From NCBI GenBank assembly GCA_036971715.1, contig JAVHJL010000001.1, positions 2,728,001 to 2,792,000 on the forward strand: 64,000 nt of DNA. The letters run 5' to 3'. This document shows, piece after piece, positions 1-12,000 of this stretch. Source of the DNA: Arthrobotrys musiformis (taxonomy: Eukaryota; Ascomycota; Orbiliomycetes; Orbiliales; Orbiliaceae). Position 1 is the stretch's first letter. Each line of letters opens with the position of its first letter. Position numbers and translations under genes: made by a program. Under the pieces are notes generated by a model, which saw only the letters and a program-made list of their open reading frames with translations, was not told where the DNA came from and made no database searches.

Positions 1-1050
1 CCAAGGATCGTAGAGAACGCCTTGCAAGTTTCAAGATTAGCTTAAGTTCAATCCACCAGCATCCATCTTTCGAGGATAGGGTTTTACCGGGTATCCAGCC
101 AATTCTATCAGCCTCCTAGTCTGCTTTGTAGCCGCATGACGTTTAGCTAGAACGTCAGCTAGAATGCACGGCTTCTTGGACTTCTCGATTGCGTCGAGTA
201 TCTTCTTTACGATTAAGCTTTCGACCTCAGGTTTAGTGCTAAGACTGAGGTCGATTGGTGTTTCCAGACGAGTAGCATTGAGCGGAGTGTCTACCACATC
301 TGTAGGCACAAATAGGAAAACTGGGAGCCTCGTCTTGATGGCAGTAAAGAGAACGCGATCAATCTCAGAGGCCATCGTGGCCTCATCATCCAAGAAAGCA
401 CTTGTAGACCGGATTGGTCCTGACATTCCCCGGTAAACACCATGGTCCGGGTTCGCTTCCAAGGTATGGTGTATCATGATTTTGTTCTCTTGCAGTTGGC
501 GGGAAGTATTGCCAACAATATGAATGAATCCAGCATGCTATACGGATCCAGTAAGTCAATCAACTGAAGTATAAAGCAGACATGGATACCACAAAGCTAA
601 TATCTCACCTCAGCATAAGCGCCGGCTACTCCATTCATAGCACTGAGCTCCCCAACACCATACGTGGTTATGAGGACCCCGGGAAGATCACGAACTCGAG
701 CATATCCATCGGCGGCATATGCTCCATTCCTACAATCGAGCGACCATCAGTTGGGTGGTTGGGACATATTTAGAGCTCCGCCGAGAAGGAGACCTCGGAG
801 GAAACTCACAGTTCGTTACAGCATCCAATCCAGTTAAGGCCCTCGACTTTGTATATATGATCAAGTAGTGTTACTGAGGAATGTTGTAATTTTAGCAAAG
901 GCCCACCAACTGTAGGAAGAGACAAAACACAAAAGGCAGTAGAAACATACAATTAAAATCTCCGGGGCACCCCAGAATGTGCGAAATGCCCAAGGACTTG
1001 ATTCTTCGGAATAGATACTCTCCCAATGGGACAGGTTTATAGTTGCTCAT
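1..1050 (-). CDS. Pyruvate decarboxylase, N-terminal part, cut by window edge
   Basis: This is a thiamine-pyrophosphate enzyme that should convert pyruvate to acetaldehyde and CO2 in the cytosol (fermentation). Reading backwards, exons lie at 951-1050, 810-873, 609-729, 88-537 and 1-20, and the rest is outside the window. The start is the ATG at 1050, which opens MSNYKPVPLGEYLF. Visible family marks are the GCPGDFN turn, the NWIGCCNEL segment carrying the cofactor-activating Glu, AYAADGYARV, the stretch TTYGVGELSAMNG, and the paired His of IHHTLEANPDH. About 251 of the usual 560-600 residues are present. Donors and acceptors join in frame (introns of 67-77 nt). A related 2-oxo acid decarboxylase such as indolepyruvate decarboxylase cannot be fully excluded, but the N terminus reads as fungal PDC. 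Confidence 0.93.
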
Positions 1051-1855
1051 TTTCAGTTTTAAGCCCTGGTTGCTGTAAATAGAACAGAGATGGAAGCTTG
1101 GGTGCACTGGAGATGAAGCAATTGGAAATATCAATATCAACCTATTTTTCACGCGGGAAAAGGGTGTAGAATACACACAGGCCTCACTTACATCGTATGT
1201 GCAGAGTATATAGATCGATGGTTATGAAGTTTAGTGGAAGTTTGTGGGGAAAGAGTAGAGTTCGAGAGCTAGAGCTCTCTCCATGCGACCTTTTAAACCG
1301 AGCCAGGGTTGCCATGCGTCTCGCTACCGATTTTAGCTGCAAATGTAGCTTTTATGCCGATGCTACCCATCGCGGCATCGGTTTATCCGAGGATCGATAT
1401 ATGTATATTTAAATTTGTCTGGGAATTAGGCACATCTTGACTACGCGATGCACGATGCACAGGGTCCGATCGAATAATCTACTATATAACATCTGGGTTT
1501 AGGGCCGCGTACGGCCGCCTCGCAGGTTCGTTTTGAGGAGCGCTACTATACTGGGCGCTATACCTACCAAATAAGTGGTTTTGCAGGTCGGAGCATCGAT
1601 ATAATATCTTTGGGTGTAAAACCATGATCATACAAGTGCACGGGGTTTCGATCCTGGAAGAAAAATAAAACCGGACATGTATTTGGGTATGTACGGAAAT
1701 AAACCACTATGCCGGCCAGTATATCAAAATTTAACTCCATGAGCTCCAGTAAATAGCAAGATAGTACTCCGTAGAAAGAAAGAAGAAATTAAAGCCAAGA
1801 AAAAGAAAAACGGGAAACACATAACGCATTATGGAGCGATGGGACAAATAAGAAA
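1051..1855. promoter_or_regulatory. Intergenic, upstream of pyruvate decarboxylase
   Basis: About 800 bases lie between the PDC start and the stop codon of the next minus-strand gene. I see no coding exon. Several TATATA-like stretches occur (around 1205, 1400 and 1480). A perfect inverted repeat, CCGATGC at 1357-1363 and GCATCGG at 1375-1381, could form a regulator site. The stretch should hold the PDC promoter on its left and the terminator of the Mrl1-like gene on its right. Confidence 0.5.
1357..1381. promoter_or_regulatory. Inverted repeat CCGATGC-N11-GCATCGG
   Basis: Two 7-base arms are perfect reverse complements, separated by 11 bases, about 310 bases upstream of the PDC start codon. 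Inverted CCG/CGG ends are the usual form of Zn2Cys6 regulator sites. That this one is bound is inference. Confidence 0.3.
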
Positions 1856-3612
1856 CTAGCCGTCGCTCCACTCATCATCGAGTTGATCTATAAGTCTATT
1901 CTCGTCTTCGCCATCCGCCCATTCGTTGGCTCTAGTCCCCCCGAATATCCCGTCTTCACCGGAAGCAGGGGTATACCCACCGAATCGGGCCGTACGCCCA
2001 CGGCCTCCAAGTCGGCCACATAGGTTCGTCACTGAGAACACACACATCCGGATAGCATCCTACAATAGGGAAACCACTGATATTAGCTTCCGTGAACGAA
2101 TATATTTTGGGTATGTGTTTGAGGGGAAAGGAGGTGGGAGAATTCCAACGGCGGCAGCGTGAGAAGAACGGCATAGATAAACAATATGTGCTATATGTAT
2201 ATATATATGTATATGTATGGATATGGGCACGCTTATTACAGGGGTCATGCTCTTTAGAACAGGCCGGGAGGAAATCGATGAGGAATAAGAAGATGAAGAT
2301 GAAGATGAAGATGAAGATGAAGATGAAGATGAAGATGAAGATGAAGATGAAGATGAAGATGAAGATGAAGATGAAGATGAAGATGAAGATGAAGATGAAG
2401 ATGAAGATGAAGATGAAGATGAAGATGAAGAGGGGGGGGGGCTTCCGAGTAGCCCAACAGAGATGCGGGGGCGGGGATGGTAGAAAAGAAATAAGAAACA
2501 GAATCCCAGGTAGTCACAGATTCAGCCTGGCCGACGGAACGAAAACCACCTGGCAGGGAAAAGCAATCTCCTTACCCATATGAAATTGAGGGCACCAAGC
2601 CATGTTTGCCAATGAGGTACCTGCCGCCAGCCGCGAGCATGTAGGACCGTCCTCTGGTAAAAACAACCGCCGATAAAATATACCAGCAATGCCACAAGGA
2701 ATCTAGAGAGAACAAGGAGGAGGTGGCACGTTAGATAACAGCAACCAATTTGTTTATTATTATATTCCTTCCCCTTCCCTTCTTCCTTTTTTTTGGAAGA
2801 AAAAAGAAGGAGGTGGGGTTTGATTGATAGGGATGGGGACTAACATGATGCCAAAGATTGCTACCGGGCCTAGAGGCTGCTGCTTGACGGTAGCGCAAGC
2901 GCTCGATGTCCTGACATCGAACCAGTAGCTGCAATCGTTCTGCTGGCCGACAAAGCTGACTCTCGCAGGTCCGATCAATTCCCTGTCGCACGTGAAAGAT
3001 AACAAAGCGCCCTTTCTATAACCATCCTCGTTATCCTTTCCTTCAACGGGGACTCCGTCGGTATCGAGTTTGGGACATAAGCTTCCTCCGGTATATTCTA
3101 GGATCAATTTCCTGCCCCGGAATTTGGGGGTAGAAGATGCCCGACCCAGGGAGTATGTGGAACCGCCTTTCTGGTAGAAGGCAGAAACATTGTGGACGTC
3201 GGAGAGGGCGTGGAATTCGAGGTTATCAGAGGATAGGACCGGGGCGCAAATATTGAGGGTGAAATTGGAGTTGTAGTCGTATCCGGAGACGAGGTAATTG
3301 CTTTGAAGGGAGAAGAAGAAGAAGAGGAGTGGTTAATACCTGGGCTATCAAAGACGGATATGTATGTATGGGTATGTATGGGTGTATATATATATATACG
3401 TACTCATCGTGACCTTTACGGATTAGAGAGTGCAGGTCAACAAAAGTGCCGGTTCTGTTTGAGGTAGCAGAGCAGGGCGGGTCGGGAAGTTCGGAGAGCA
3501 CAGCCAGGGGGTTCGCATGCGACAGGCCGATGAGAAGGGCGGCGGCGGTGGCGGCAATGGCAGGGACGGAAGCGAAGAGAGAGGAAGTCTGCGAGCCTCC
3601 CGGGCGCCGCAT
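1856..3612 (-). CDS. Mrl1-like mannose-6-phosphate-receptor-domain membrane protein
   Basis: A type I membrane protein of the fungal Mrl1 / cation-independent mannose-6-phosphate-receptor family, expected to sort cargo between Golgi, endosome and vacuole. Exons: 3404-3612, 2845-3300, 2576-2702, 1856-2059, giving 331 aa in frame. Residues 1-34 are a signal peptide. A luminal MRH domain follows (about 45-205), with Cys pairs and CSYWFDVRTSSAC near its end. One membrane span lies at about 211-233, followed by YQRTVLHARGWRQVPHW, typical of this family after the span. The cytosolic tail ends in ENRLIDQLDDEW, an acidic-leucine tail also seen in fungal relatives. The third intron (2060-2575, 516 nt) is far longer than its neighbours because it holds a hexanucleotide microsatellite. 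An Atg27-like protein is the main alternative, but the tail favours Mrl1. Confidence 0.88.
2291..2432. repeat. Hexanucleotide microsatellite (GATGAA)n inside an intron
   Basis: About 23 near-perfect copies of GATGAA (read on +), then a run of G. It lies wholly in the last intron of the Mrl1-like gene. It makes long spurious reading frames of alternating Lys-Met on + and His-Leu on -, which are not genes. Confidence 0.95.
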
Positions 3613-4232
3613 TTTGATTCGATGATATGATAATTATGGGATGATAATTATAGGTACTAAGTAGGTATATGAGGTATGAGATGAAATGATGGAACAGCCA
3701 ACTGGCTGGTGTTTTACTCTTTATTAGGGATAAGGTATATATTGTCGACCATGTTGATGTTGGACGGTGATGTTGATGTTGATGTTGATGGTGATATCGA
3801 TGACATGGTGATGTTGATATCAATTGAAGCACATACGTAAGTGAGAACTGTATACAACACACGGCGCAACACACGGCGCAACACGCAACACACGGCCCTT
3901 ATTCTCTTTCTTCTACTCACACTCACACTCACCCTCACTCTCACTCTCGCTCTCATACTGCTCATATGGGCAGTATATCTAAGTAAGTACCTACCTCTTA
4001 GGTAGGCACCTACGTAGTAATAAGTAGGTAAGTAGGTAGGTAGTTGGCGTCAGTGGCTGCTGCACTGTCCAGACCTCGAGCAAGGGGTGGTCCCCGGCTT
4101 CAAGTCCACCGAAACGCCGGCAGCACCGTAATATAAAAGCAGGCCCCAAAAAAACCATATCCATATCTTGGAACCTCAACCTCCTCTCCCTCTACAAGAC
4201 GCTATTCAATTCAGCAGTCTGGGATCGATACA
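3613..4232. promoter_or_regulatory. Divergent promoter between the Mrl1-like gene and ERG24
   Basis: A 620-base head-to-head intergenic region that must serve both genes. It contains a GATGTT minisatellite (about 3750-3818), three spaced ACACGGC-type direct repeats (about 3858-3897), a CACTCA/CTCTCA tract (about 3914-3955) and an AGGTA/ACCTA-rich tract (about 3980-4042). No coding exon is seen. Confidence 0.6.
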
Positions 4233-4899
4233 ATGGCAGCCGCAGCTGTGAAGGGCGTCGTCGACAAACAGGCTCGAAGCCATGGATACGACTTCGCTGG
4301 TCCGTAAGTGCCTCTTACCACCGTCCCTCCTCCCATATATACCGATGGCTAATTGTATGTGCCTGCAGCCTGGGGACCGGTGCCATATCCATCATCGCGC
4401 CATCCGTCTCATTCCTCCTCTACTTCGGCTGCAATGAGCACGGGTGCCCTCCCTCCCACCTTACTTGGTCACAATATGTCGAACAGGTCCTCCCTACTTG
4501 GGAACAATTCTTCTCCCCCCAGGTCCTCGGCTACTTCGTCGCCTATGTCCTCGGACTCGCCCTTCTCAATGTCACAATCCCCGTCCGGGACCGCATAGGC
4601 ACCCCTCTAAAAACCGGAGAGCGCCTCGTCTATAACCTCAATGCCCTCGAAACCTTCATCCCTCTGATGGGCGCTTTGGCCTTTGGTACATACCTTAATG
4701 GCTGGGAATGGTCCTTCTGGACTTGGGTCTGGGATCACTATCTACATTTGCTCACCGCTGCCAACCTATTCTCCTTCGTCCTGGCCTGTGGCATCTACCT
4801 CGCTTCATTCAGGCCTTCGAAGCCTCTCCTTGCCGCCGGGGGGAACACCGGAAACCACATTTACGACGTAGGTTCCTTCCATATGTATACTCGGCTTAC

Positions 4900-4937
<38 letters not shown>

Positions 4938-5717
4938 TGAGCAACGACAAAAGGAAATAGCTAACGATTGGGGTAGTGGTTTATTGGTCGAGAGCTCAAT
5001 CCCCGAATCGGGAAACTGGATATCAAGCTGTTCTGCGAGCTTCACCCCGGAATGATGGGATGGGCTATCCTTAACCTTGCGTTCGCTGCCCGGCAGTTCC
5101 AGACCATCGGCCGTGTTACCGACTCGATGGTTCTCGTCAATATTTTCCAATTTTGGTACATTTTCGATGCCTTCTGGAACGAGCCTGCAATTCTGACTAC
5201 TATGGATATCACCTCTGATGGATTTGGATACATGCTGAGCTTTGGGGATCTTGCTTGGGTGCCATTCACCTATTCCCTCCAAGGGAGGTACTTGGCTATG
5301 TATCCGCTAGACCTGGGGGTTGCCGGTGTCGCGGGTGTCCTATTCGTCAAGGGATTGGGGTATTACATCTTCCGTGGCGCGAACGGTCAGAAGAATGCGT
5401 TCAGGACGAACCCGGAAGACCCCAGCCTCAAGCATTTGAAGTATATCGAGACCAAGACCGGAAGGAAGCTGTTGATCTCCGGGTGGTGGGGGGTGTCTCG
5501 CCATATCAACTATTTGGGAGACTGGATCATGGGATGGGCGTGGTGTCTTCCCACCGGATTCGGCACGTGGGTGACCTATTTCTACGTTGGATACTTTGCC
5601 GTGCTCCTGATCAATCGGGAGCGACGGGACGATGGGCATTGTCGGATCAAGTACGGCGAGGACTGGAAAAGATACACCGGCATTGTGAAGAGCAGGATAG
5701 TGCCTGGGATCTACTAA
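4233..5717 (+). CDS. ERG24: Delta(14)-sterol reductase (C-14 reductase)
   Basis: An ER membrane enzyme that reduces the C14-C15 double bond left by sterol 14-demethylation in ergosterol synthesis, using NADPH. Exons 4233-4303, 4369-4867 and 4977-5717 give 436 aa, the usual length. Family marks are GRELNPRIGKLDIKLFCELHPG at about residues 195-216, the GWWGVSRHINYLGDW loop, and the C-terminal HCRIKYGEDWKRYTG followed by a terminal IY. Many hydrophobic spans are present. ERG4 (C-24(28) reductase) shares the fold. The FCEL-HPG segment and the C terminus fit ERG24 better. The second intron carries a (TA)n run at about 4903-4932. The start ATG (acaATGG) directly precedes the first exon of the N-terminal MAAAAVKG segment. 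Confidence 0.93.
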
Positions 5718-6205
5718 GAAGTCCCCAGTCGATGCAAAATGTAATAATGTAATATACTTACACTGAATACTAATACCCTATCTAATATAATTAAGTATAT
5801 ATAATATAATATAATATGGATGCAATGGTGTGCCACTCCACCGCCACCGGGCTTCCGAGCGAGCGTCCCTGGCTGTGGCGAAGTCAAAACATGCGGCATG
5901 TACGTCACCCCCATATTATATATTATCTTTTCTTTCATCCTTCCATTCCATTCCATTCGAAGCACACCCATCATCGCCATCGCCATCGCCATCACTTGTA
6001 ATCAAGTACTTCAGTACCCAGTACTTCCAATAAACAGCATTTATTGATATTGCTGCTCCATGTCCGATTTTCCTGACCAGCTTTGCTTGGCTGGCTTTCA
6101 GACTTCAACTTCGGAGAGGCATCGATAGCATCACTACGACATCTCTTCTCTTCCCCCTCCCCCCCTCTCCTCTTCCACCATTTGAACATCTCACCCCCGG
6201 CAAAC
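5718..6205. other. Intergenic between ERG24 and the FIT2-like gene
   Basis: About 490 bases hold the ERG24 terminator (AT-rich with ATAATATAAT repeats near 5795-5818) and the leader of the next gene. A CATCGC triplet run is near 5970-5995, and a CT-rich tract (6140-6180) lies just before the start codon. No gene is seen. Confidence 0.5.
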
Positions 6206-7168
6206 ATGTCGTCCGACAAAGACCGCGATTCGTCTTCCTCTGGCCCCGAGATAGCCACTCCGACAACCTCGGGCCCTCCATCACCCCAGTTGACCGCATC
6301 CCAACAGTATCCTGCCATACCACCTTCGAGCGAAAACCACCATTACCTCCTCATCCTCCTCTCCTTGATCTACCCGGCTACCATCATACTAGGATCCCTC
6401 TTCTCCATAATATCACCCATCGGGCAATCGGCATCATATTTCTCGAGGAAAAACAATATTTTTAATGTACTATTTGTTAAGATAGGTTGGTTTTGGACCA
6501 CCGTCGCCTTTCTCGTCCATATCGCCAATCTGCGCCATCCGAATGCCACACATGCCCGCTCGAAAGCTTTGATACGGTGGGGCCTTGCGACTCTCGCTTG
6601 GATTCTGGTCACTCAGTGGTTCTTCGGACCTCCGTTGATGGACAGGACTTTCACAGGCACGGGTGGCGCATGTCGCCCAAACTATGACATCCAATCCACG
6701 GTCCTTGCCGCCAAAGCTGAGCAGGCATTTACATCGGCTGCTTGTAAAGGTGCTGGGGGGAAATGGGACGGTGGCCATGACTTGTCCGGACACGCATTTA
6801 TGCTCACCCATGCCAGTTTATTCCTATGGGCGGAAACATTACCGAGGCTTGTGGATAGCATGTGGAGGGGCGCCGTCGGCCCCAGGAACTTAACACCTTT
6901 AATGGCCGAGTGGTTCGGCGTGCATTGGTTCGTCTGGGGTATATTGGGGCTCTGGTGGTGGATGTTATTGATGACCAGTGTTTACTTTCACACGTGGCCC
7001 GAAAAGGTATTCCCCCCTTCCTACCTGGTAGTGTAAACCAAAGCTAATGCGACAGCTACGTAGGTCTCCGGCTGGTTCGTTGCCCTCTTCGAATGGGGAA
7101 TATTATATGCGTACATGATCCCGCTGAATCCGCAGGCGAGGCAGTTATTTGGGACACCGACGGTGTGA
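6206..7168 (+). CDS. FIT2/Scs3-family fat-storage-inducing membrane protein
   Basis: An ER membrane protein of the FIT family, which promotes lipid-droplet budding. Family members act as acyl-CoA diphosphatases. Exons 6206-7006 and 7064-7168 give 301 aa. After a Ser/Pro-rich N terminus come about six hydrophobic segments. The two family histidines are in place: SGHAF at His196 and SVYFHTWPEK at His262. The start chosen is ATG 6206 (MSSDKDRD). An in-frame ATG 123 bases upstream would add a stretch with no family resemblance. The second exon encodes SGWFVALFEWGILYAYMI, the final membrane segment. Confidence 0.9.
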
Positions 7169-7364
7169 GAATCGAAGAAACATCGCCTTTGATATTCTAA
7201 TATACACGTGCTTTTTGAAATTCCATCTAGCCTTTTTCCTGGCTTTTTTTTTGGTTTCTTTTTCTTTCGCCCTTCCTATTTGGAGTTGGCCTTAAGCCCC
7301 CGCTTTTATATAGATCAGTGGGCAATAGATAGGTAACTTGGAGAGAAGACCGGGCATCGATCTG
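7169..7364. terminator. Short convergent intergenic
   Basis: About 200 bases between two converging genes. It contains T-rich and AT-rich runs (7240-7265) that could serve 3'-end formation. Nothing else is seen. Confidence 0.4.
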
Positions 7365-8630
7365 TCAGAGTCCACCTTGTTCACCCAGAATATCCTTCAA
7401 GTTCACCTCACCGGTACCTCTTTTTAATGGCTGCTGCTGTCCCGACCCTTCCTTCCACCCGATCATGTATATAATCCTGAACGTTGCCGGGATACCTGTT
7501 CCACCACCGGAACCGCCGTCCTCTGCCCTTCCATGCAATTCCTTGTAGATTCCCTCAAGTCCAATCAGGACATCTTTGCTTAACCCAGCAAGGCTCTTCC
7601 TTCTCCCCAGAACCGCGTTTGCTTCGCCCATCGCCTGCAAGTCCTTGACGAGTGCAAAGACATCCTCATAATCGACTATGATGTCGTCAATATCGATGGT
7701 TATCAACTTGTAACCTGCTCTTTGAAGCAACCCTCCCATATCTCGAACATCTGCCAGAGGCGATACGTGGGGTGAAACACCACCTAACCGATCCATGCCC
7801 GCCAGTTGAAGGGATGTCCGAAGCTCGTAGAGAGTATCACCTCCGAACATTGCACAAAGGAATGGGCTGTCGGGTTTTAGGACTCGATTTATACCGGATA
7901 GGACCGACGGGAGGTCGTTTATCCAGTGCAAAGACCCGCATGATATCACGGCGTCGAAGGTATTCGATTCGAACAGCCCGCCATGGGAAGGCGGTGCGAG
8001 CAAAATGGTCTCTTCATCTTGAGCCAGTCGAGTTAACTTCATGTGAGAGTCTGATGGTATGATGTAGGATTCTGGGTCCCTATTGAGAAGCTTCGATGAA
8101 AGCTCCGCCGAAGTGAGGTGCTTGATACGGCTTGCAAAGGGCGCAAGTCCGGGATGAGGTCGGTGCAGGGCTCGTGCAAGATGACAAGCCCCGGCCCCAA
8201 GGTCCAAGACATTCTCATATGACCTGTTGATATCCTAATGATGGAGGTAGCAAAAGAAAGAAAAAGGATTTGTTATTATTGGATCATAAGCCGCTAGCTC
8301 CTTAAGATGAGGATTCGGACTTACATATAGCCTTTCTACAAGCCTGTTTGCCACCTCGTCTCGCAAGTAGTCAACGTTTCGAGACTCCTCGAAGTTGGCT
8401 GCTGCTCTATCGCGCTGGAGCCTCTTGACACATCTATCAAATATTTGGAGGGAGCCTGCACCTCCCGTGCGAATGTTGGGTGTATTGCTGCTTCCTGGCG
8501 CAGCGTTAGTGGCGACAGCAAGGCTACGTCGATGTTGGAAGCACCTGAATTTTCCAATGGCAAGTTGCTGGCGAGCGCCCTGCACCGGGCGGTGTCGGGC
8601 CTGAAAGCGAAGACCGGCCCTCAATACCAT
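7365..8630 (-). CDS. NDUFAF5-like mitochondrial methyltransferase/hydroxylase (complex I assembly)
   Basis: A SAM-dependent methyltransferase-fold protein. In the family, NDUFAF5 hydroxylates an Arg of complex I subunit NDUFS7 in the mitochondrial matrix during assembly. Exons 8325-8630 and 7365-8234 give 391 aa. The N terminus is rich in Arg and lacks acidic residues (targeting-like). IFDRCVKRLQRDRAA and YLRDEVANRLVERLYD precede the SAM motif VLDLGAGACH at about 111-120. SCGSLHWINDLPSVL and FLCAMFGGDTLYELR are further family blocks. The split codon pattern joins VERLY to DINRSYENVLDL cleanly. A generic type-11 methyltransferase is less likely given the N-terminal FDR block. Confidence 0.9.
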
Positions 8631-9003
8631 ACCTTCGTGATGTTCTCTTACATGCTTTCTTCCTGAACCATCATCGCTCCTTGTTGGGGAAAAAGTGTTG
8701 TGCTAAACAAATTTCCGCATCTAAGTACATCTGGCTTAGGTTTTAAACGTTTTACAAGTCTTGGTCCACATGAAAACTTCGACACAGCCATTGTTCAATA
8801 TTTCGAGGTATATATACAGAGAATCCTAATTTACAACAGCGTCGAGATCGCATCTATTTCTATATTACAGTCGAACTACCGTTCCCGTACGATATGCATA
8901 CATGCCAAGTAAATGAGACAAGAGCGGAGTCTATTCGTTACTCGAAAGATCGGTGTCATGTTCGGAAGTTGGTGGGAAGACTGAGCGAGAAGGCAAGTAA
9001 AAC
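8631..9003. other. Intergenic: NDUFAF5-like promoter and Clu1 3' end
   Basis: About 370 bases between two genes on the minus strand. No gene is seen. AT-rich stretches around 8800-8880 may serve Clu1 polyadenylation. Confidence 0.4.
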
Positions 9004-12000
9004 CTATGCTTTCCCGCCCCGTCTTTTAGGGTTGGCGCGCCCGGGTTGTTTCTTCGACCCGGATGATTTCTTCGTATCTGTGCCTTCGATGTATCGCATC
9101 AAGTCGTCGATGCTACGTGAATCGATACCCTCCCTGGGGAGAGAGTCCTCAGGTTTGATCGAATCAGGTGGCGAGAGGCCGAGGCCGGGCTGAGGTTTTG
9201 TCCCCAGAGTTACCCGCGGCGTCATAGCGACCCGTCGAAGGCGGCGATTCTGCAGGTCTTTGGCCTGCTTGGCGATGCTGACGGCGTTTTGTGTCAATTG
9301 TTCAAGCCAATTCTCAGCCTCTTTTGTGTTCCTATCATCCGCGCCGAACTCTTGGAGGAAAACGTTATAAGCATCTCGCATGCGGGAAACTGCCCCCTTA
9401 GATTCATTGTCCAAGGCAAGGGCTTGTGCGAGTTGGAAGGACAAGGTTGCAGTGTTTGGTGATGATGCTCCGAAAATTGATTCGCAGAGTTTGAGCGAGG
9501 CCTCAAACCAGAGCCTTGAATCATGATAATGCTTCAAGGCCTGGAGCATGACCGCGGTGTTGTTCATAGTAGTAACTGAGTCTGGGTGGCCTTCTCCATA
9601 AACAATCTTCCACATTTTGAGGGCATGGCGGATGAGAGCGAGAGCGGCATTGGTATTCCCGCTCGCGTGTTCGAATAGTGCCAAGTTAAGATATGATAGA
9701 ATGGTCTCGGCACTGTCCACGCCCAAGATACGTTCCGCCACGAGAACTGCCTTTCTAGATAGCTCTACAGCAGCGGCCTTCTCGTCTAATTGGTAATAGA
9801 TCATAGCCAAAGCATTATAAACGCGTGCTACTTCAGGATGGAGGATGCCGTATATTTGTTCATGTAGGGACAAAGACTCCAGTAGAAGTTCTTGGCCCAG
9901 CTCCCTTTGATCTTGTAGAATGGATATGCGCCCTGCCTCTAGGGCTTCTTCTGCAAGTTGGCTCTGGTGTTTGGATGATGTTAGCGTCTAATATGTTTCG
10001 AAAATAGGGGGCGGAAAAAACCAACCTTTGGCGAGGCCTCCTTGACGATAGCAACGATATTGACAATGTCTTCTTGAGTAAAGGTTAGTTGTTGTTGAAC
10101 TACCGGGGCGGGGACGTTAAGTTGCGCTTGGCCGCCCTTTTTCTTCGAGCTTTGCTTGGGCTGCCCGTTCGTAACGGGCAGCGTGGGTGCGACGACAGGG
10201 GGAGCAGTGGCGGTGGTTTTGTCGAAGGCGTACTCCTTTGCGCAAAGCTGGAGCCCCATTTTCAAGGAGATCTCTCGCAGGAGCTGCTTGTGCTTGATGC
10301 CCGTCCACCACGACTCGTCAAGTTTGAACCGGTACCTACGGAAGACTTGGGACTCTATGGCTTTTCGCACGTCTGCCGGGGCCAATGCCTCAAACTCAAA
10401 ACTACCTTTCGAGTAAACTGTCCATAGGAGGTCATCCCTTTCCACCTTAGGATCAGGATTAAGGCCTGTGCCCAGCAAGCAGTTGAGATAGTGAGCTACG
10501 CAATACGTAACCAGAGGGCTTGGGAGATCCCTAAGCAGAGAGTTGAGGTGGTGTTTGCAGGCTCTGGCAACCATCTCCTGTTCCGCCAAAACTTTGACGG
10601 CAAGTAACTTCTGCCCTTCTGAAGCCGCGAGGGTGGCAATGCTTCCGAGATACCGAATGTTGATACCTCTCTTATGCATTAGCCTAGACAAAGAATATCC
10701 GTCCATGGGTGACCCCACATCACCCTTTTTCAAGTCGTCGATCTAATCATCGTTAGGGTGTGGTTAGGTCGAGATTTCCTTAGGACAACAGAGAACCAAC
10801 TTACAAGCCCTGGAATAACTTTGTCAGTCAGGTATTGACAAGCCTGTCGAACTTCCTCCTCATCTTTCGCAAACTGCTCCCTTTCCTCGTCAGTTTGTGG
10901 CTTCTGTCCACTGAAAACGTCGGGATTAAGAGAGAACGTGAGCCCAGATAAGTCGATGGATTCTTGTTCCTCTTTTTTGTCTTTATCGCCATCAGCTGGG
11001 GCGTTCGATTCCGCTTCTTTCCTCTTCTTTTCGAGGTCGTTGTTGACATATTGTCTCATTTTGACTTTCCACATGCTATCAATAAGCTCGGAACGCAAAA
11101 CAGCCATCCTATGGGGATATCGTGTGTCCGCTTCCTCGTTTTCCCAATGTTGCTCCAAAAATGAAACATCCAACGGGGTGGTGCGGTACAGATCGAGTAC
11201 GTATTTCCGTCCATCGGTACCCAAAAGCCCCTTGGTCTCGACACTCGCGACAAGGTCATGTCGGGAGCCCTCCTTGTCCCAGACAGGGTGCGGCTTGACT
11301 CGCATCGCTTTGCTCAATTGTTCGAACGTGGGAACGAAAGTCTCGTTAGAAGCAATAACATCCTTCCCTTCTACGCCACCGTAGTCAATTTGAGTTTCAC
11401 CAGGTTCCCTTTGTTTGAAGATACCAGGGACTATACTCTGGCCGACGATCCTTCGGCCGAGGTAATCCACAACTACCGTACCAGGCGTCGAGAGCCCGGT
11501 GATGTCCAAGTTATTCACCATCCTGACCCCCAGAATATCTTTTCCTGTGGCAACCCTCGCAGCCTCGTCACCGCCTTCTGCAGCAAAAGTGCCAACTCCG
11601 TCCGCACCATAAGAGAAGAAAATGTTATTGTAAACGTATATTTGGGCGTCTCTCCCTTCAGTCGGGTTGAGGGGAGCAACTTCTCCCCTAGCGATGAGTA
11701 TGGCGCCTCTAACCGCAGCATCAGTGAAATCTGCGAATAGTTTGGAGAGAAGACGTTCTCGGAAAACGCGCTCTTGGACTGTCTCCTTTGGTAACTCTCG
11801 GGTCGATTGGAATTCCTCGTTGAAATCTCTTAGAGTATCGTTGGATTCGGTCCCAGCGATCAAAAAGGTTTCTTGGGATCGAGAAATATCAGCTGAATGC
11901 GAGAAGAAAGGAGACGATTGGGCGGGAACAAGCCACGGCGATGCTGGGATAGCATTGGTTGGCTGGAATGTGATCAGTGGGTCTTTTTTCGATTGAAACT

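Noticed and set aside
2092..2583. Long frames of alternating Lys-Met (+) and His-Leu (-) around the GATGAA repeat
   Set aside because: They arise from the microsatellite alone, lie in an intron of the Mrl1-like gene and show no family resemblance.
6083..6205. Upstream in-frame ATG of the FIT2-like gene
   Set aside because: The added residues do not resemble the family, and the region is CT-rich like a leader. It remains possible.
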